This document shows, piece after piece, positions 39,203-48,330 of a stretch of 64,000 nucleotides of DNA; the stretch's first letter is position 1; each line of letters begins with the position of its first letter. The stretch spans positions 124,001 to 188,000 of the forward strand of contig CAZPVD010000003.1 of the NCBI GenBank assembly GCA_964589935.1. Reading direction: 5' to 3'. Origin of the DNA: VHCN01 sp964589935. Its GTDB lineage: Bacteria > Verrucomicrobiota > Verrucomicrobiia > Limisphaerales > VHCN01. The notes under the pieces were generated by a model that was not told the origin of the DNA, did not search any database, and saw nothing but the letters and a program-made list of their open reading frames with translations. Both the position numbers and the translations under genes were made by a program.

Positions 39203-40606
39203 ATGCTGACCTTGCAAGACAACGCCCTCGTCGAGTCGCGGATGCGCCGCCGCCAGTTCCTGCGCGTCGGCGGGCTGGGCCTTGGTGGCCTCTCGCTGGC
39301 CGACTGGCTGGCGTTCAAGTCCTTCGCGAAGGCGCGCAACCTCCCGCTCAAGGACAAGTCGGTCATCTTCCTCTTCATGCACGGCGGGCCGTCGCAGTTC
39401 GAAACGTTCGATCCGAAGATGGACGCGCCGCGCGAAATCCACAGCGCGACGGGTGAAATCGCGACGAGCATTCCCGGCGTCACGTTCGGCGCGACGTTTC
39501 AGAAGCTCGCGCGGCTGGCGAACAAGTTCTCCGTCGTCCGCTCCTTCACCACCGGCGACGCGAACCACGACATCAAGCCCATCATGGGCCGCGACACGCT
39601 GCGCGCGAACATGGGTTCGCTCTACTCGCGCATTGCCGGCCCGTTGCGCGCGGACACTGCGATGCCGACGAACGTCGCGCTCTTCCCACGCGCGGTGATG
39701 CCCGAGGCCGGCCCGGCGATTTCGCAGTTCGGTAATTTCGAGGCGGCCGGCGACCTCGGCATCGCCTATGCGCCGTTCGTGCCCGGTGCGGGCGGCGGGT
39801 TGCAGGCCGACATGAAGCTGAACCTCCCGCAGCAGCGGCTCAACGACCGGCGCGCGCTGCTCGGCGCGATTGACCAGTGGAAGCGCTGGGCAGACACGAG
39901 CGGCGTGGCCGAGGGGCTGAGTTCATTTCATGAACAGGCCTTCGCCACGTTGCTGCGCGGCGTGTCGGACGCGTTTGACTTGTCGAAGGAAGACCCGCGG
40001 CTCATCGCGCGCTACGACACCGCGCCGCTCATGCCGAAGGAGCGCATCAGCACTGAATGGAAAAATCGCGAGCACTACGCTGACAACGCGGCGACGCTCG
40101 GCAAGTTGCTGCTGCTCGCGCGGCGGCTGTGCGAGCGCGGCGCGGGCTTCGTGACCGTGGCGACGAGCTTCGTGTGGGACATGCACTCGGACGTGAACAA
40201 CGCGCCGGTGACGGTGGGCATGGATTACGTGGGCCGGCCGTTCGACCACGCGGTGTCCGCGTTCATCGAGGACTGTGAGGCGCGCGGCCTGCGCGACAAG
40301 ATTTTGCTCGTGTGCTGCGGCGAGATGGGCCGCACGCCGCGCCTCAACGCGAAGGGCGGGCGCGACCACTGGGGCGGCCTGGCGCCGCTGCTGCTCTACG
40401 GCGGCGGGTTGCAGATGGGGCGCGTCATCGGCCAGTCCTCGCGCGACGGCGGCGAGCCGGCGGACAACCCCGTCCGCATCCCCGACCTGCTCGCCACGAT
40501 CATGCACACGCTGCTCGACCTCGGGCAGGTGCGCGTGATGGACGGCCTGCCGAAGCACCTTGTCGAAGCCGTGACCAAGGGCGAGCCGATCAGCGGGCTG
40601 GTGTGA
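39203..40606 (+). CDS. DUF1501 (alkaline-phosphatase-fold) exported protein
   Basis: The 467-residue protein starts with a Tat-like signal (RRRQFLRVGGLGLGGLSLAD) and the DUF1501 pattern KSVIFLFMHGGPSQFETFDP, SVVRSFTTGDANHDIK, then CGEMGRTPRLNAKGGRDHWG near the C-terminus. DUF1501 proteins have the alkaline phosphatase/sulfatase superfamily fold and are abundant in Planctomycetes and Verrucomicrobia, usually paired with PSD1 proteins. This copy has no PSD1 partner beside it. No catalytic activity has been proven for most members. It converges on the FAD-oxidoreductase gene with a 6-bp gap. Confidence 0.9.
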   Translation: MLTLQDNALVESRMRRRQFLRVGGLGLGGLSLADWLAFKSFAKARNLPLKDKSVIFLFMHGGPSQFETFDPKMDAPREIHSATGEIATSIPGVTFGATFQKLARLANKFSVVRSFTTGDANHDIKPIMGRDTLRANMGSLYSRIAGPLRADTAMPTNVALFPRAVMPEAGPAISQFGNFEAAGDLGIAYAPFVPGAGGGLQADMKLNLPQQRLNDRRALLGAIDQWKRWADTSGVAEGLSSFHEQAFATLLRGVSDAFDLSKEDPRLIARYDTAPLMPKERISTEWKNREHYADNAATLGKLLLLARRLCERGAGFVTVATSFVWDMHSDVNNAPVTVGMDYVGRPFDHAVSAFIEDCEARGLRDKILLVCCGEMGRTPRLNAKGGRDHWGGLAPLLLYGGGLQMGRVIGQSSRDGGEPADNPVRIPDLLATIMHTLLDLGQVRVMDGLPKHLVEAVTKGEPISGLV

Positions 40607-40612
40607 TTTCGA

Positions 40613-41656
40613 TCACCGTGTCGCCGCGAAAAGTCCGTTCCACATCCACCGCCAGCGCGGCGCAGTCCACACGAGAGCGGACGCGCAGGAGCGATGGAAT
40701 AAAAGCGATTGCAACCGCGCAGCCCACCGCAAGCGCCGCGCAAATGTCTGGTCGCAACGCCGGGCGATTTCGTGCTGAAAGTCCGTCCAAGTGCGGCGGC
40801 CCACGCTGAACTCCGCGAGCGGTTCGGCAGCGATTTCCGCCGATTCGAACGCGATGGACATGCCGTTGCCTGTCACGGGCGGGATCATCGTCAACGCGTC
40901 GCCGATGCAACATTCATCCGCATCCGAAGCGCGCCGCGCGCCCAGCGAGAGGCCGGCAACTGCGGTGAATGATGTTTCATCAAATTCCGCGCCCGCGAGC
41001 CTGTGATGCAACGGTGAGCCTGGTTTGCCGCACAGCCATTCCGCGCGCCGCAGCGGCAAATCCGGCACCGGCGTCGCGCTGCGGAACAGCCCGCACACGT
41101 TCACCACGCCGCCATTCAAACGGCACAGGCCGACGTAGCTGTTCGCACCGAAGTGCATCTCCAAATCAGCCGTGAGCGTCACGCCGCGCGCGTGCGCCTT
41201 CAGCCCGAACCAGCGCCAGCCGTCCACGACCGGCTCAATGCGCCGGCCCGTCGCCCGCACGACGCCTTCGCTGAATTTTCCATCTCGCCACCGCGATTGC
41301 TCGCGAAGTTCGCCGCCGAGCGAGGCGAACTCGCGCGCGAGCAACGCGTCCAGCTCGTGCCGCGAAATGCAGAGCGCGCGCTGTGGCAGAGACAATGCGG
41401 GCGAACTCAGTTTAGCCGTGAAAAACGCGGCGCTCTCTGCCTCGCGCGCGCCAGCGGCGAGCAGCTTTTCGCGCAAGCCGAGACGTTCGAGCACGTCCAG
41501 TCCACGTCCGCTGATGAACTCACCGCACACGCGATGCCGCGGGTAAGCACCCGCCTCCCATACCGTCACGGGCGCGCCGCGCTGGCGCAGCGCGAGGCCG
41601 AGCGCGAGACCCGCAAGACCACCGCCGACGATGGTGATGGACTTCGGTGTGAGCAT
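40613..41656 (-). CDS. FAD-dependent oxidoreductase (geranylgeranyl-reductase-like)
   Basis: The ATG at 41656 gives 347 residues. An N-terminal FAD-binding Rossmann motif (ITIVGGGLAGLALGLALRQR, 7-26) is followed by CGEFISGRGLDVLERLGL and a later CIGDALTMIPPVTGNGMSIA, which are typical of geranylgeranyl reductase and related PHBH-fold oxidoreductases. It is the third gene of the polyketide operon, four bases after the methyltransferase, so it probably modifies the type III PKS product or its quinone-like derivative. The substrate is unknown. Confidence 0.85.
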   Translation of the reverse strand: MLTPKSITIVGGGLAGLALGLALRQRGAPVTVWEAGAYPRHRVCGEFISGRGLDVLERLGLREKLLAAGAREAESAAFFTAKLSSPALSLPQRALCISRHELDALLAREFASLGGELREQSRWRDGKFSEGVVRATGRRIEPVVDGWRWFGLKAHARGVTLTADLEMHFGANSYVGLCRLNGGVVNVCGLFRSATPVPDLPLRRAEWLCGKPGSPLHHRLAGAEFDETSFTAVAGLSLGARRASDADECCIGDALTMIPPVTGNGMSIAFESAEIAAEPLAEFSVGRRTWTDFQHEIARRCDQTFARRLRWAARLQSLLFHRSCASALVWTAPRWRWMWNGLFAATR

Positions 41657-41660
41657 GAAT

Positions 41661-42359
41661 TCAGTGCGGTTTGATGCGGCGCGCGGCAAAGCGATGAGTG
41701 AACAATCCTGCGGGCGATTCTTCAACCCGCCAGCCGTCCTGCGGCCAGAGCGAAGTCAATTCTTGTCCGGCAAATCCGGCGCGCACACTCACCACGGCGT
41801 CGTGGCGTGTGACGCCGTTGCAGCCGATGGCCCACAGCATCCGCGCGCCGACAAGTGGCAACGTGGAGCGACGCGGCTCGCACGCAACGAAGACATCGCA
41901 GCGCGCCGCGGCGAGCCGGAGCAAATGGCGCAGTCTGGCTTCATCGAAGTGATGCAGGAAAAGATTCGCCAGCATCACGTCGGCACCCGGCGCGTCCGAT
42001 TGTTCGAGCCAGTCGAACACGTCGGCTTTCACGGTGCGAACACGCCAGCCCAGCCGTGCAAACTCAGCGCGAGTTGGTGCGTCGAGCAGTTCCTGTCGGT
42101 CCACGAGCCATGCGTCAGTGCCATCTGGGTGAGCGGGCAGGTGCTGTGCGAGACCCAGCAAAAACGAGCCGTCGCCCGCGCCGAGTTCCACGAGGCGGCG
42201 CGGCGCGCGCGTCACGCCGGCTCGTTGCAGCGCGTGGAGCAGGATGGATTTGTGTGCCATCCACGCGTTGACCCGGCGCAGGTCGGCGCGCGAGCGGATG
42301 GCCTGCGGGTCGGCGGCAGGAAGTTCGTCGAGCAATTCGGCGGTGACGCGGCGGAGCAT
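41661..42359 (-). CDS. SAM-dependent methyltransferase of the type III PKS operon
   Basis: This 232-residue class I methyltransferase has motif I RRLVELGAGDGSFLLGLAQH, with D-A-W-L-V-D-R-Q for motif II and DVMLANLFLHHFDEARL for later motifs. It starts six bases after the polyketide synthase stop and ends four bases before the FAD-oxidoreductase start. Such a trio is known for type III polyketide clusters in several phyla, in which the methyltransferase modifies an alkylresorcinol, pyrone or related ring. The exact acceptor is unknown. Confidence 0.85.
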   Translation of the reverse strand: MLRRVTAELLDELPAADPQAIRSRADLRRVNAWMAHKSILLHALQRAGVTRAPRRLVELGAGDGSFLLGLAQHLPAHPDGTDAWLVDRQELLDAPTRAEFARLGWRVRTVKADVFDWLEQSDAPGADVMLANLFLHHFDEARLRHLLRLAAARCDVFVACEPRRSTLPLVGARMLWAIGCNGVTRHDAVVSVRAGFAGQELTSLWPQDGWRVEESPAGLFTHRFAARRIKPH

Positions 42360-42365
42360 GGCGTT

Positions 42366-43424
42366 TCATCCGACGCGCAGCAGCGCGCCGTGGCAACTGA
42401 AGCCCGCGCCAAAGGAACTCATCCACCACCAGCCGTCCGGCGCGTTTGTGCGCAGCGCGGCGTCGAGCACGAACAGCACGAACGGGCTGCTGACGTTGCC
42501 GAACTCGCGCAGCACATCGGCGCTGCGGCGTAAGTCGGCTTCCGTGAGTCCGAGCCGGCGTTGCAGCGCGGCCAGCACGTCGCGTCCTCCGGCGTGAAAA
42601 AGCCAGGCGGTGATTTCATCGCGGCGGACGCCGGTCTGCGCTAGCACTTCGGCGAGGACGTGTTCCGCGTGTTTGGCCGCGAGCGAGGGCACCTGGCGCG
42701 CGAGGATATTGCGCAACATGCCGTCGCGCTGCTCGAACCGCAGGTAATCGCGATCGGCCGGACTCAGCACGGTGCTCGCGGCGTGCCACTCGACTTTGCG
42801 CCGTCCAGAGACGGGTTCATTCGACAGGATCGCCGCAGCCGCGCCGTCGCTGAACAGGCACGCGCTGATGAGCACGCCGGGATCGTCATCGAGGTAGAGC
42901 GCCGCGCTGCACACTTCGACGCAGACCGAGAGCACGCGGCGCGCGCGGCCCGAGGCGAGCAGCGCATCGGCGGCGCGGAGATTCGGCAGCGCAGCGCCGC
43001 AACCCTGCCCGACGAGATCAAGCGCGAGCGCGTCTGGCCGCAAGCCGAGCCGTTCGCTGACGTAGCTCGTGAGACCGGGGCAGAGATAGCCGGTGCATGT
43101 GCTGACGATGACGGCGTCCACTTCCACCGCCTCCATGCCGGCGTCATGAAGCGCGCGCGTTGCGGCTTCCGCAGCAAGCTCAGGCGCATTTTCAGCAAAG
43201 CGGCGATGAAGCGCGTCGGGCGCGAGGTCGAAGGCTTCGTTCAGACGTGGAACAGCGAAGTGCCGCGTCGAGATGCCGTTGTCGGCAAGGAGGACTTTTT
43301 GCAGCAGGGCCTGCGAGCGCGCCCGCAAGCGCGCAAACGGCGCGGAGGCGCGAAAGGCTTCCCAGCACTCGCGCTGCGTGTAGCGCTGCGGCGGCGTTGC
43401 AGTGCCGAGGCCGATGAAAAACAT
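42366..43424 (-). CDS. Type III polyketide synthase (chalcone/stilbene synthase family)
   Basis: The ATG at 43424 gives 352 residues, full family length. The catalytic triad is visible as Cys142 in DLVGQGCGAALPNL, His277 in AWLFHAGGRDVL and Asn310 in EFGNVSSPF, equivalent to Cys164, His303 and Asn336 of plant chalcone synthase. Type III enzymes condense malonyl-CoA onto an acyl-CoA starter as homodimers in the cytoplasm. With the methyltransferase and FAD-oxidoreductase genes immediately downstream it forms a three-gene operon. The likely products are alkylresorcinols, pyrones or acylphloroglucinol-like rings. Confidence 0.95.
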   Translation of the reverse strand: MFFIGLGTATPPQRYTQRECWEAFRASAPFARLRARSQALLQKVLLADNGISTRHFAVPRLNEAFDLAPDALHRRFAENAPELAAEAATRALHDAGMEAVEVDAVIVSTCTGYLCPGLTSYVSERLGLRPDALALDLVGQGCGAALPNLRAADALLASGRARRVLSVCVEVCSAALYLDDDPGVLISACLFSDGAAAAILSNEPVSGRRKVEWHAASTVLSPADRDYLRFEQRDGMLRNILARQVPSLAAKHAEHVLAEVLAQTGVRRDEITAWLFHAGGRDVLAALQRRLGLTEADLRRSADVLREFGNVSSPFVLFVLDAALRTNAPDGWWWMSSFGAGFSCHGALLRVG

Positions 43425-43472
43425 ATCGCAGGTTAGCGCACCGGCGGAGGTTGCACCAGTGACCACGCGCGA

Positions 43473-44945
43473 TTACGCGAAAAGCTCAGTCACCGGTTTG
43501 CCCTTGCCGTCCTCGGTCGGATAGAACGGCCGGCCTTCGATGTCGAACGTCGTCTTCGGGCTGACACCCATCGCGGTGAAAATTGTCGCGTGCAGGTCCA
43601 TGATGGGAACGGGATTCTTCACGGCTACGAGAGGACGTTCGTCCGCGGTCGCGCCATAAACAAAACCTTTCTTCATCCCGCCGCCGAACATCACGACGCT
43701 CGTGCCGCCGGTGAAGTGCCGGTGCAGGCCGTAGTGTTTCATTTCCTTGAGCGTGTCACTCGGCGCGGTGGCTTGGTCCTTCGCGTTTGAGCCGGGCACG
43801 CCTTCAATCATCGCGTCGCGGCTGAACTCGCTGGCGATGATGACAAGCGTGCGGTCGAGCAGGCCGCGCGATTCGAGGTCGCGGATAAGCGTCGCGATGG
43901 GCAGGTCCATCTGCTTGTGCATTTCGGCAACGGTGTCGTGGCCGTCCTTGTGCGTGTCCCAGTGCAGGAACGGGACATACTCGGTCGTAACCTCGATGAA
44001 GCGCGCGCCGTTCTCGACGAGTCGCCGCGCAAGCAGGCAGCCGAGGCCGAAGCGGCCTGTGTTGTATTTCGCGTAACTCTCCTTCGGTTCGAGCGAAAGG
44101 TCGAAGGCGGCGCGCTCCTTCGCGCTGAGGAGCCGATACGAGTTCTCCATCGCGCGCAGCATGGACTCCTGCTGGTAGTCGCCGAGGTAGTCGCGCTGCG
44201 GATTTTTGTCGAGCAGCTTGCGGAAAAGCGCGTTGCGATTTTCAAACCGGCCCGGCTCCATGCCCTTGGGCGGGCGCACGGATTGCGCGGCGTCGTCGGG
44301 ATACGGCAGGTTCATCGGGCCGAACTCGTTGCCGAAAAAGCCCGCCGTGGTGAAGGCCTTCAATTCCTCCTGTTCACCGACGCCTTCGAGCCGCTGGCCG
44401 ATGTTGATGAAGGGCGGCATGACGGGATTGCGCGGGCCGAGCACGCGCGCCATCCACGCGCCGACGTGCGGGCACGCGACCGTCTGCGGCGGCACGTAGC
44501 CGGTGTGCCAGTGAAACTGATGACGCGAGTGCAAAATGTGTCCGAGGTCCGGCTGCACCGCGCTGCGGATGAGCGTCGCGCGGTCCATGACCTGCGCGAT
44601 GTTTTCGAGGCCCTGGCAAATCTGCACGCCGTCCACCGCCGTGGGAATCGCCGGAAAGGTGCTGAGAATATTTTTAACTGGCGCGCCGACCTCGAAGGAC
44701 TGGTAACGCTTCGGATCGAATGTCTCCGGCGCGGCCATGCCACCGGCCATCCACAACAAAATGCACGAATCCGCCGTGGCCTTCGGGTGCGAGATTTTTT
44801 CTCCCGCGAGCAGACGTGGCGCGCCCATCGCGAGCGTTGCCGTCGAGGCGGCGGCGAGATGCTTGAGGAATTCGCGGCGGGCGAGGTGTGGCGGCAAAGT
44901 TGGATCGAGAGCGAGCGCCTTCATTTTTTGACTGCTAAAAATCAT
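43473..44945 (-). CDS. DUF1501 exported protein paired with PSD1
   Basis: The 490-residue protein begins in an ATGA overlap with the preceding secretin-like gene. A Tat/Sec-like signal follows (ARREFLKHLAAASTATLAMG), then DUF1501 segments (ADSCILLWMAGGMAAPETFD, SAVQPDLGHILHSRHQFHW, LDRTLVIIASEFSRD). An alternative ATG at 44924 would shorten it by seven residues. DUF1501 has an alkaline phosphatase-type fold. It is the third gene of a PSD1/secretin-like/DUF1501 operon, a common verrucomicrobial pairing that may act in periplasmic substrate breakdown. The T3PKS gene starts 48 bp downstream. Confidence 0.9.
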   Translation of the reverse strand: MIFSSQKMKALALDPTLPPHLARREFLKHLAAASTATLAMGAPRLLAGEKISHPKATADSCILLWMAGGMAAPETFDPKRYQSFEVGAPVKNILSTFPAIPTAVDGVQICQGLENIAQVMDRATLIRSAVQPDLGHILHSRHQFHWHTGYVPPQTVACPHVGAWMARVLGPRNPVMPPFINIGQRLEGVGEQEELKAFTTAGFFGNEFGPMNLPYPDDAAQSVRPPKGMEPGRFENRNALFRKLLDKNPQRDYLGDYQQESMLRAMENSYRLLSAKERAAFDLSLEPKESYAKYNTGRFGLGCLLARRLVENGARFIEVTTEYVPFLHWDTHKDGHDTVAEMHKQMDLPIATLIRDLESRGLLDRTLVIIASEFSRDAMIEGVPGSNAKDQATAPSDTLKEMKHYGLHRHFTGGTSVVMFGGGMKKGFVYGATADERPLVAVKNPVPIMDLHATIFTAMGVSPKTTFDIEGRPFYPTEDGKGKPVTELFA

Positions 44946-45781
44946 TGATCGGTCTTTGCCTTTGGCTGCGGCAGACGGACTTTTAAGGTCATGTCCAAAC
45001 CGTTTCCGTCCGGCTGAACCTGCGGAGTGAAACCAATGGAAACTCCCTCCGTGTCGGCATCGTTGCCAATTGAAATGACCGCTTCGCCGCCGTTGCGCGT
45101 GACGATCCGGGGACTGGAGAGCAAATCCACGTCCTTTGCCTCATCAAAGGCGCGAAGCAGTTCAACAACTTGTTCGTGCGAGAAAGTGGTAAATCGCTCC
45201 GCTGCCTGTGCGTCCGTCACGAGTCCTTTCAGTCCGAGTGTTTCCAGCATGTTTTCGGGAACCTCGGCGAAGTGCGCGGAAAGCGTGATGCCTCCGCCGT
45301 TTTCCTGATCGCGCGTTGGGGTCATCAGCGCGAAGATGCGCTTGCCCTCCGTGGCGGAATGCCAGCCGCCGCTCACGACGGTTTCGCCGAAGTCCAGACG
45401 CACCGTGCCATCGAGCGTCAGGGCGTTGCCCTTTGCCTCATCATTCGCACGCTGGGGCGCGGGCGGCAGGCTGGCGATTTTTCCGGTTTGGGAAGGCGGT
45501 TTTGTCGAGGCAACCTCGCGTCTGAGCCGGCGAAGCTCGGTCGCGTCCGCGCGGAGTTTCGCCAGATCGTTTGGATCGGGCAGTTGCGACGCAAGATAGG
45601 CGTTGTGCTTGCGCAGGACTGCGTTTTCCGCTTCGAGCCTGGCCAGACGCTCGTTCGCCAGTCGCGCTCGTTCGCGCAGCGCCGACAATTCGCCTTGCGC
45701 GGCGCGGCGGTCATGCACGGCGTTGAACGCAACAAAGACGGCAACCAGCCCGATGACGAGTGGAATCATGGTGGCTTTCAT
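44942..45781 (-). CDS. Membrane-anchored coiled-coil protein with secretin-like tail
   Basis: The 279-residue protein has an N-terminal membrane helix (MIPLVIGLVAVFVAFNAVHD) and a coiled coil (about 25-75; GELSALRERARLANERLARL). A C-terminal domain with VDLLSSPRIVTRNGGEAVISIG (split here into VDLLSSPRIVTRNGG and EAVISIG) resembles the conserved core preceding the beta-barrel of type II secretion secretins. The barrel itself is absent, as the protein ends soon after. It sits between the PSD1 and DUF1501 genes and overlaps the latter by ATGA. Such proteins recur in Verrucomicrobia; the role is unknown. Confidence 0.7.
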   Translation of the reverse strand: MKATMIPLVIGLVAVFVAFNAVHDRRAAQGELSALRERARLANERLARLEAENAVLRKHNAYLASQLPDPNDLAKLRADATELRRLRREVASTKPPSQTGKIASLPPAPQRANDEAKGNALTLDGTVRLDFGETVVSGGWHSATEGKRIFALMTPTRDQENGGGITLSAHFAEVPENMLETLGLKGLVTDAQAAERFTTFSHEQVVELLRAFDEAKDVDLLSSPRIVTRNGGEAVISIGNDADTEGVSIGFTPQVQPDGNGLDMTLKVRLPQPKAKTDQ

Positions 45782-45794
45782 GACTGCCGGCAGC

Positions 45795-48230
45795 CTACCT
45801 CACCAACTGGAACTCCGGCAACATCACAACGGCCCAGAGCAAATCCTGCACGGCCTGTTCGCCGGGCTTTGGACCGAGTGCTTCACGCGCGAGCTTGAGT
45901 TCGTCCGCCGTTGGCGTGCGGCACAGCGCGAATTTGTAGAGCCACTTCACCAGTGTGTCGGGCGAATCCCATTCCTTTGCGGCGATGTTTTTAGCGCCGC
46001 GCGCGAGCAAGTCGGCGAGGATTTGTCCGTTCGAGAGGTCAATCGCCTCCAGCGTGCTCAAATCGTTCGGCCGCACCGAGACGATTTGGTCGCGGTTTGG
46101 GCGGCCGAGCGTGCGCATGAGGAAGTCGCTCTTGAGCAGCGACGCGCGCACCATCGGCAGGTTCGAGAGCGCGGCCTGCGTGAGCTGCATCGCGAGTTGT
46201 TTGCCGATCTTGGAATTCCACCGGCTCGAATTTGCCACCGGCACGGCGGGCTGCCAGTCATCCGGCTCGGCCTTGAACTTGCCCTTGCTGTCCGGCTGCG
46301 ACGCGGTCCACTGCCACGTTTCGTCTGTGGCGATGCTTTGCTCGGTGCCATCGGCAAACTTGATGCGTGCCTCAAAAATCAACCCGGCCGGGTTCGGCGC
46401 GGTGCCGCCGTTTTTGGCGACGATGAAGAATTCGTTCTCACCCGGTCGCAATTTCCCATCGAACGTCACAGCCACCGGGTCCTCCCAGTTGTCGCCATTC
46501 GCGGCAGGCACACCGTTGACGTAGAGGGCGAAGCTGTTGTCCGCCGTAACGACCGCGCCGGCGCGGACGGGCGCGGATTTGAGTGCGAACTTTTTCCGCG
46601 TCACAAAAACCTCGCCGGGCTTCGCGTTGCCCGCGTCCGCGTGCGCCCAAATCCAACGCGCGTTGAGCGTGATTTTTTTTGCGATTTCGGGATCGGCCTT
46701 GCCGCGGACGACCTGCGCGTCGAACCGTGTCGGCGCGGCGTGCGTGAGCTGCCACACGGTGTCCACGAACTGCTCCGCTGTCATGCGCTTGGCGCGCGGC
46801 CCGGCGAAGACGTAGCCGCGGTCGTCGGCGCCCTTCGCCACGACCTGCGCGCGCGACTGATACGCCTGCGAGGTGCAAATGAGTTCAAGGGTCTTCTTGA
46901 GATCGTAATGATTGTCGGCCAAATGGACCGCGAGATAGTCCAGCAGGTCCGCACTCCACGGCTCGGTTTGCATCGCGTCGGTCGGATGCACGATGCCGCG
47001 GCCCATGAGCCGGTGCCAGAAACGGTTCACGATCGTGCGCGTGAAGCGGCCGTTGTCGGGGTGCGTCATCAGCCCCGCAAGCTCCTTGAGTCGCTCGGGC
47101 TGCGGCGCGGCGGGATTGATTTCGCCGAGTTCTGGAAAGAGCCACGCGGCGGTCGCAGTTTTTCCAACTGGCTTGTCGCAGCGATGAATTTGAAGCGGTT
47201 TTTCCGAGTAAATCGCCGCGAGGCCGTAAGACTCGTCGAGCTTCCAGCGGTCAATGAAACTGTCGTGGCACGACGCGCACTTAAGGTTGATGCCGAGGAA
47301 CGCCTGCCCCAGCGACTGCGCAAACTGCACCTCGACGGTCTGCGCCGCGCTCACGTCGCCGCGCCACTTGATGCCCGCGCTGAAGCCCTCGCTCTCCGGT
47401 GTGGGCGCGATCAGCTCGCGCGCGAACCGGTCGTAAGGCTTGTTCTCGACGAGCGAGCGGTAAAGCCACGCGGTGATCTGCTTGCGCCCGCTGGTGATGA
47501 AGCCCGTGCCGGAGTAATCGTTGCGAAGCAGGTCGTTCCAAAACGTGAGCCAGTGCTCCGCGTAAGCCACGTCGTTCGCGAGCAGTTCGCGCACGAGCCG
47601 CGCGCGCTTGTCCGGCGATTTGTCGGCGAGGAATTTTTCCAATGCCTCCGGCTCCGGCAGCAAGCCGACGAGGTCGAGATGAAGGCGCCGCGCGAACGCC
47701 GCGTCGTCGAGCGGCTGCGGGCGCCTGAGTTTGTTCTTAGCGAGGTAGGCATCTATGATGCGATCCACCGCGTTCGTGCGGCCCGCGACCGCCTTTGGTA
47801 ACTCGGGCCGGCGCGGCTTGAGCGGCGGCTCGTAGGCGGCCTTCTTGAACGCGAAGCCGGCGTCCCAGGGCGCGCCGGCATCAATCCACTCGCGCAGCAA
47901 TTTCACCTTCTCGGCGGAAAGGCGCGGGCCTTTCGGCGGCATCTGCACATCCGGATCCTTCGACAGGATGGCTTCGATGAGTTTGCTTTTTGCGTTGTTG
48001 CCCGGCACGACGACGGGGCCGTTCTCGCCGCCCGCGAGGAGCGATTCGCGCGTGTTCATCGAGAGGCTGCCCTTCTTTTTGTCGCCGGTGTGGCACTCGC
48101 CGCAATGCTCGCGTAGGATCGGAACGATGCGATGCGTGAAGTCCACTTCCGCGGCCGGGATGGCAAAAGGGCGGGCAATCACAAACGCGGCGAGCGTCGT
48201 GAGGGACAGGTTTCTTACATGCACGAACAT
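45795..48230 (-). CDS. PSD1 protein (planctomycete cytochrome C, DUF1549, DUF1553)
   Basis: The 811-residue exported protein opens with a signal peptide, then a planctomycete-type cytochrome C domain with heme motif Cys43-GE-Cys46-His47 and QMPPKGPRLSAEKVKLLREW. DUF1549 follows (VDRIIDAYLAKNKL, RLHLDLVGLLPEPEALEKFL, a second CASCH). A central insert with a carbohydrate-binding-like or galactose-binding-like beta domain comes next (ENEFFIVAKNGGTAPNPAG). DUF1553 follows in disordered order around it (NGRFTRTIVNRFWHRLMGRG, LYKFALCRTPTADELKLAR). PSD1 proteins pair with DUF1501 proteins, as here. A redox or substrate-binding role in the periplasm is inferred. Confidence 0.9.
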   Translation of the reverse strand: MFVHVRNLSLTTLAAFVIARPFAIPAAEVDFTHRIVPILREHCGECHTGDKKKGSLSMNTRESLLAGGENGPVVVPGNNAKSKLIEAILSKDPDVQMPPKGPRLSAEKVKLLREWIDAGAPWDAGFAFKKAAYEPPLKPRRPELPKAVAGRTNAVDRIIDAYLAKNKLRRPQPLDDAAFARRLHLDLVGLLPEPEALEKFLADKSPDKRARLVRELLANDVAYAEHWLTFWNDLLRNDYSGTGFITSGRKQITAWLYRSLVENKPYDRFARELIAPTPESEGFSAGIKWRGDVSAAQTVEVQFAQSLGQAFLGINLKCASCHDSFIDRWKLDESYGLAAIYSEKPLQIHRCDKPVGKTATAAWLFPELGEINPAAPQPERLKELAGLMTHPDNGRFTRTIVNRFWHRLMGRGIVHPTDAMQTEPWSADLLDYLAVHLADNHYDLKKTLELICTSQAYQSRAQVVAKGADDRGYVFAGPRAKRMTAEQFVDTVWQLTHAAPTRFDAQVVRGKADPEIAKKITLNARWIWAHADAGNAKPGEVFVTRKKFALKSAPVRAGAVVTADNSFALYVNGVPAANGDNWEDPVAVTFDGKLRPGENEFFIVAKNGGTAPNPAGLIFEARIKFADGTEQSIATDETWQWTASQPDSKGKFKAEPDDWQPAVPVANSSRWNSKIGKQLAMQLTQAALSNLPMVRASLLKSDFLMRTLGRPNRDQIVSVRPNDLSTLEAIDLSNGQILADLLARGAKNIAAKEWDSPDTLVKWLYKFALCRTPTADELKLAREALGPKPGEQAVQDLLWAVVMLPEFQLVR

Positions 48231-48231
48231 T

Positions 48232-48264
48232 GAAATAAATTTAGCGGGCGCATGAAACGCCCGC
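48232..48264 (-). terminator. Rho-independent terminator of the pseudopilin gene
   Basis: A perfect 7-bp stem (GCGGGCG, loop of seven, CGCCCGC) is followed on the minus strand by TAAATTTATTT. It lies 66 bp past the pseudopilin stop and directly before the PSD1 start, so it separates the two transcripts. Confidence 0.7.
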
Positions 48265-48330
48265 CATGCAATAGACGCGCAAACGGCATGTAAAATTCTT
48301 CGTCGAAGCTACGGGAAACCTTGGCGAGGA

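Noticed and set aside
45603..47801. Long open frame antisense to the PSD1 gene
   Set aside because: The opposite strand encodes a complete cytochrome/DUF1549/DUF1553 protein; the antisense frame has no recognisable features.
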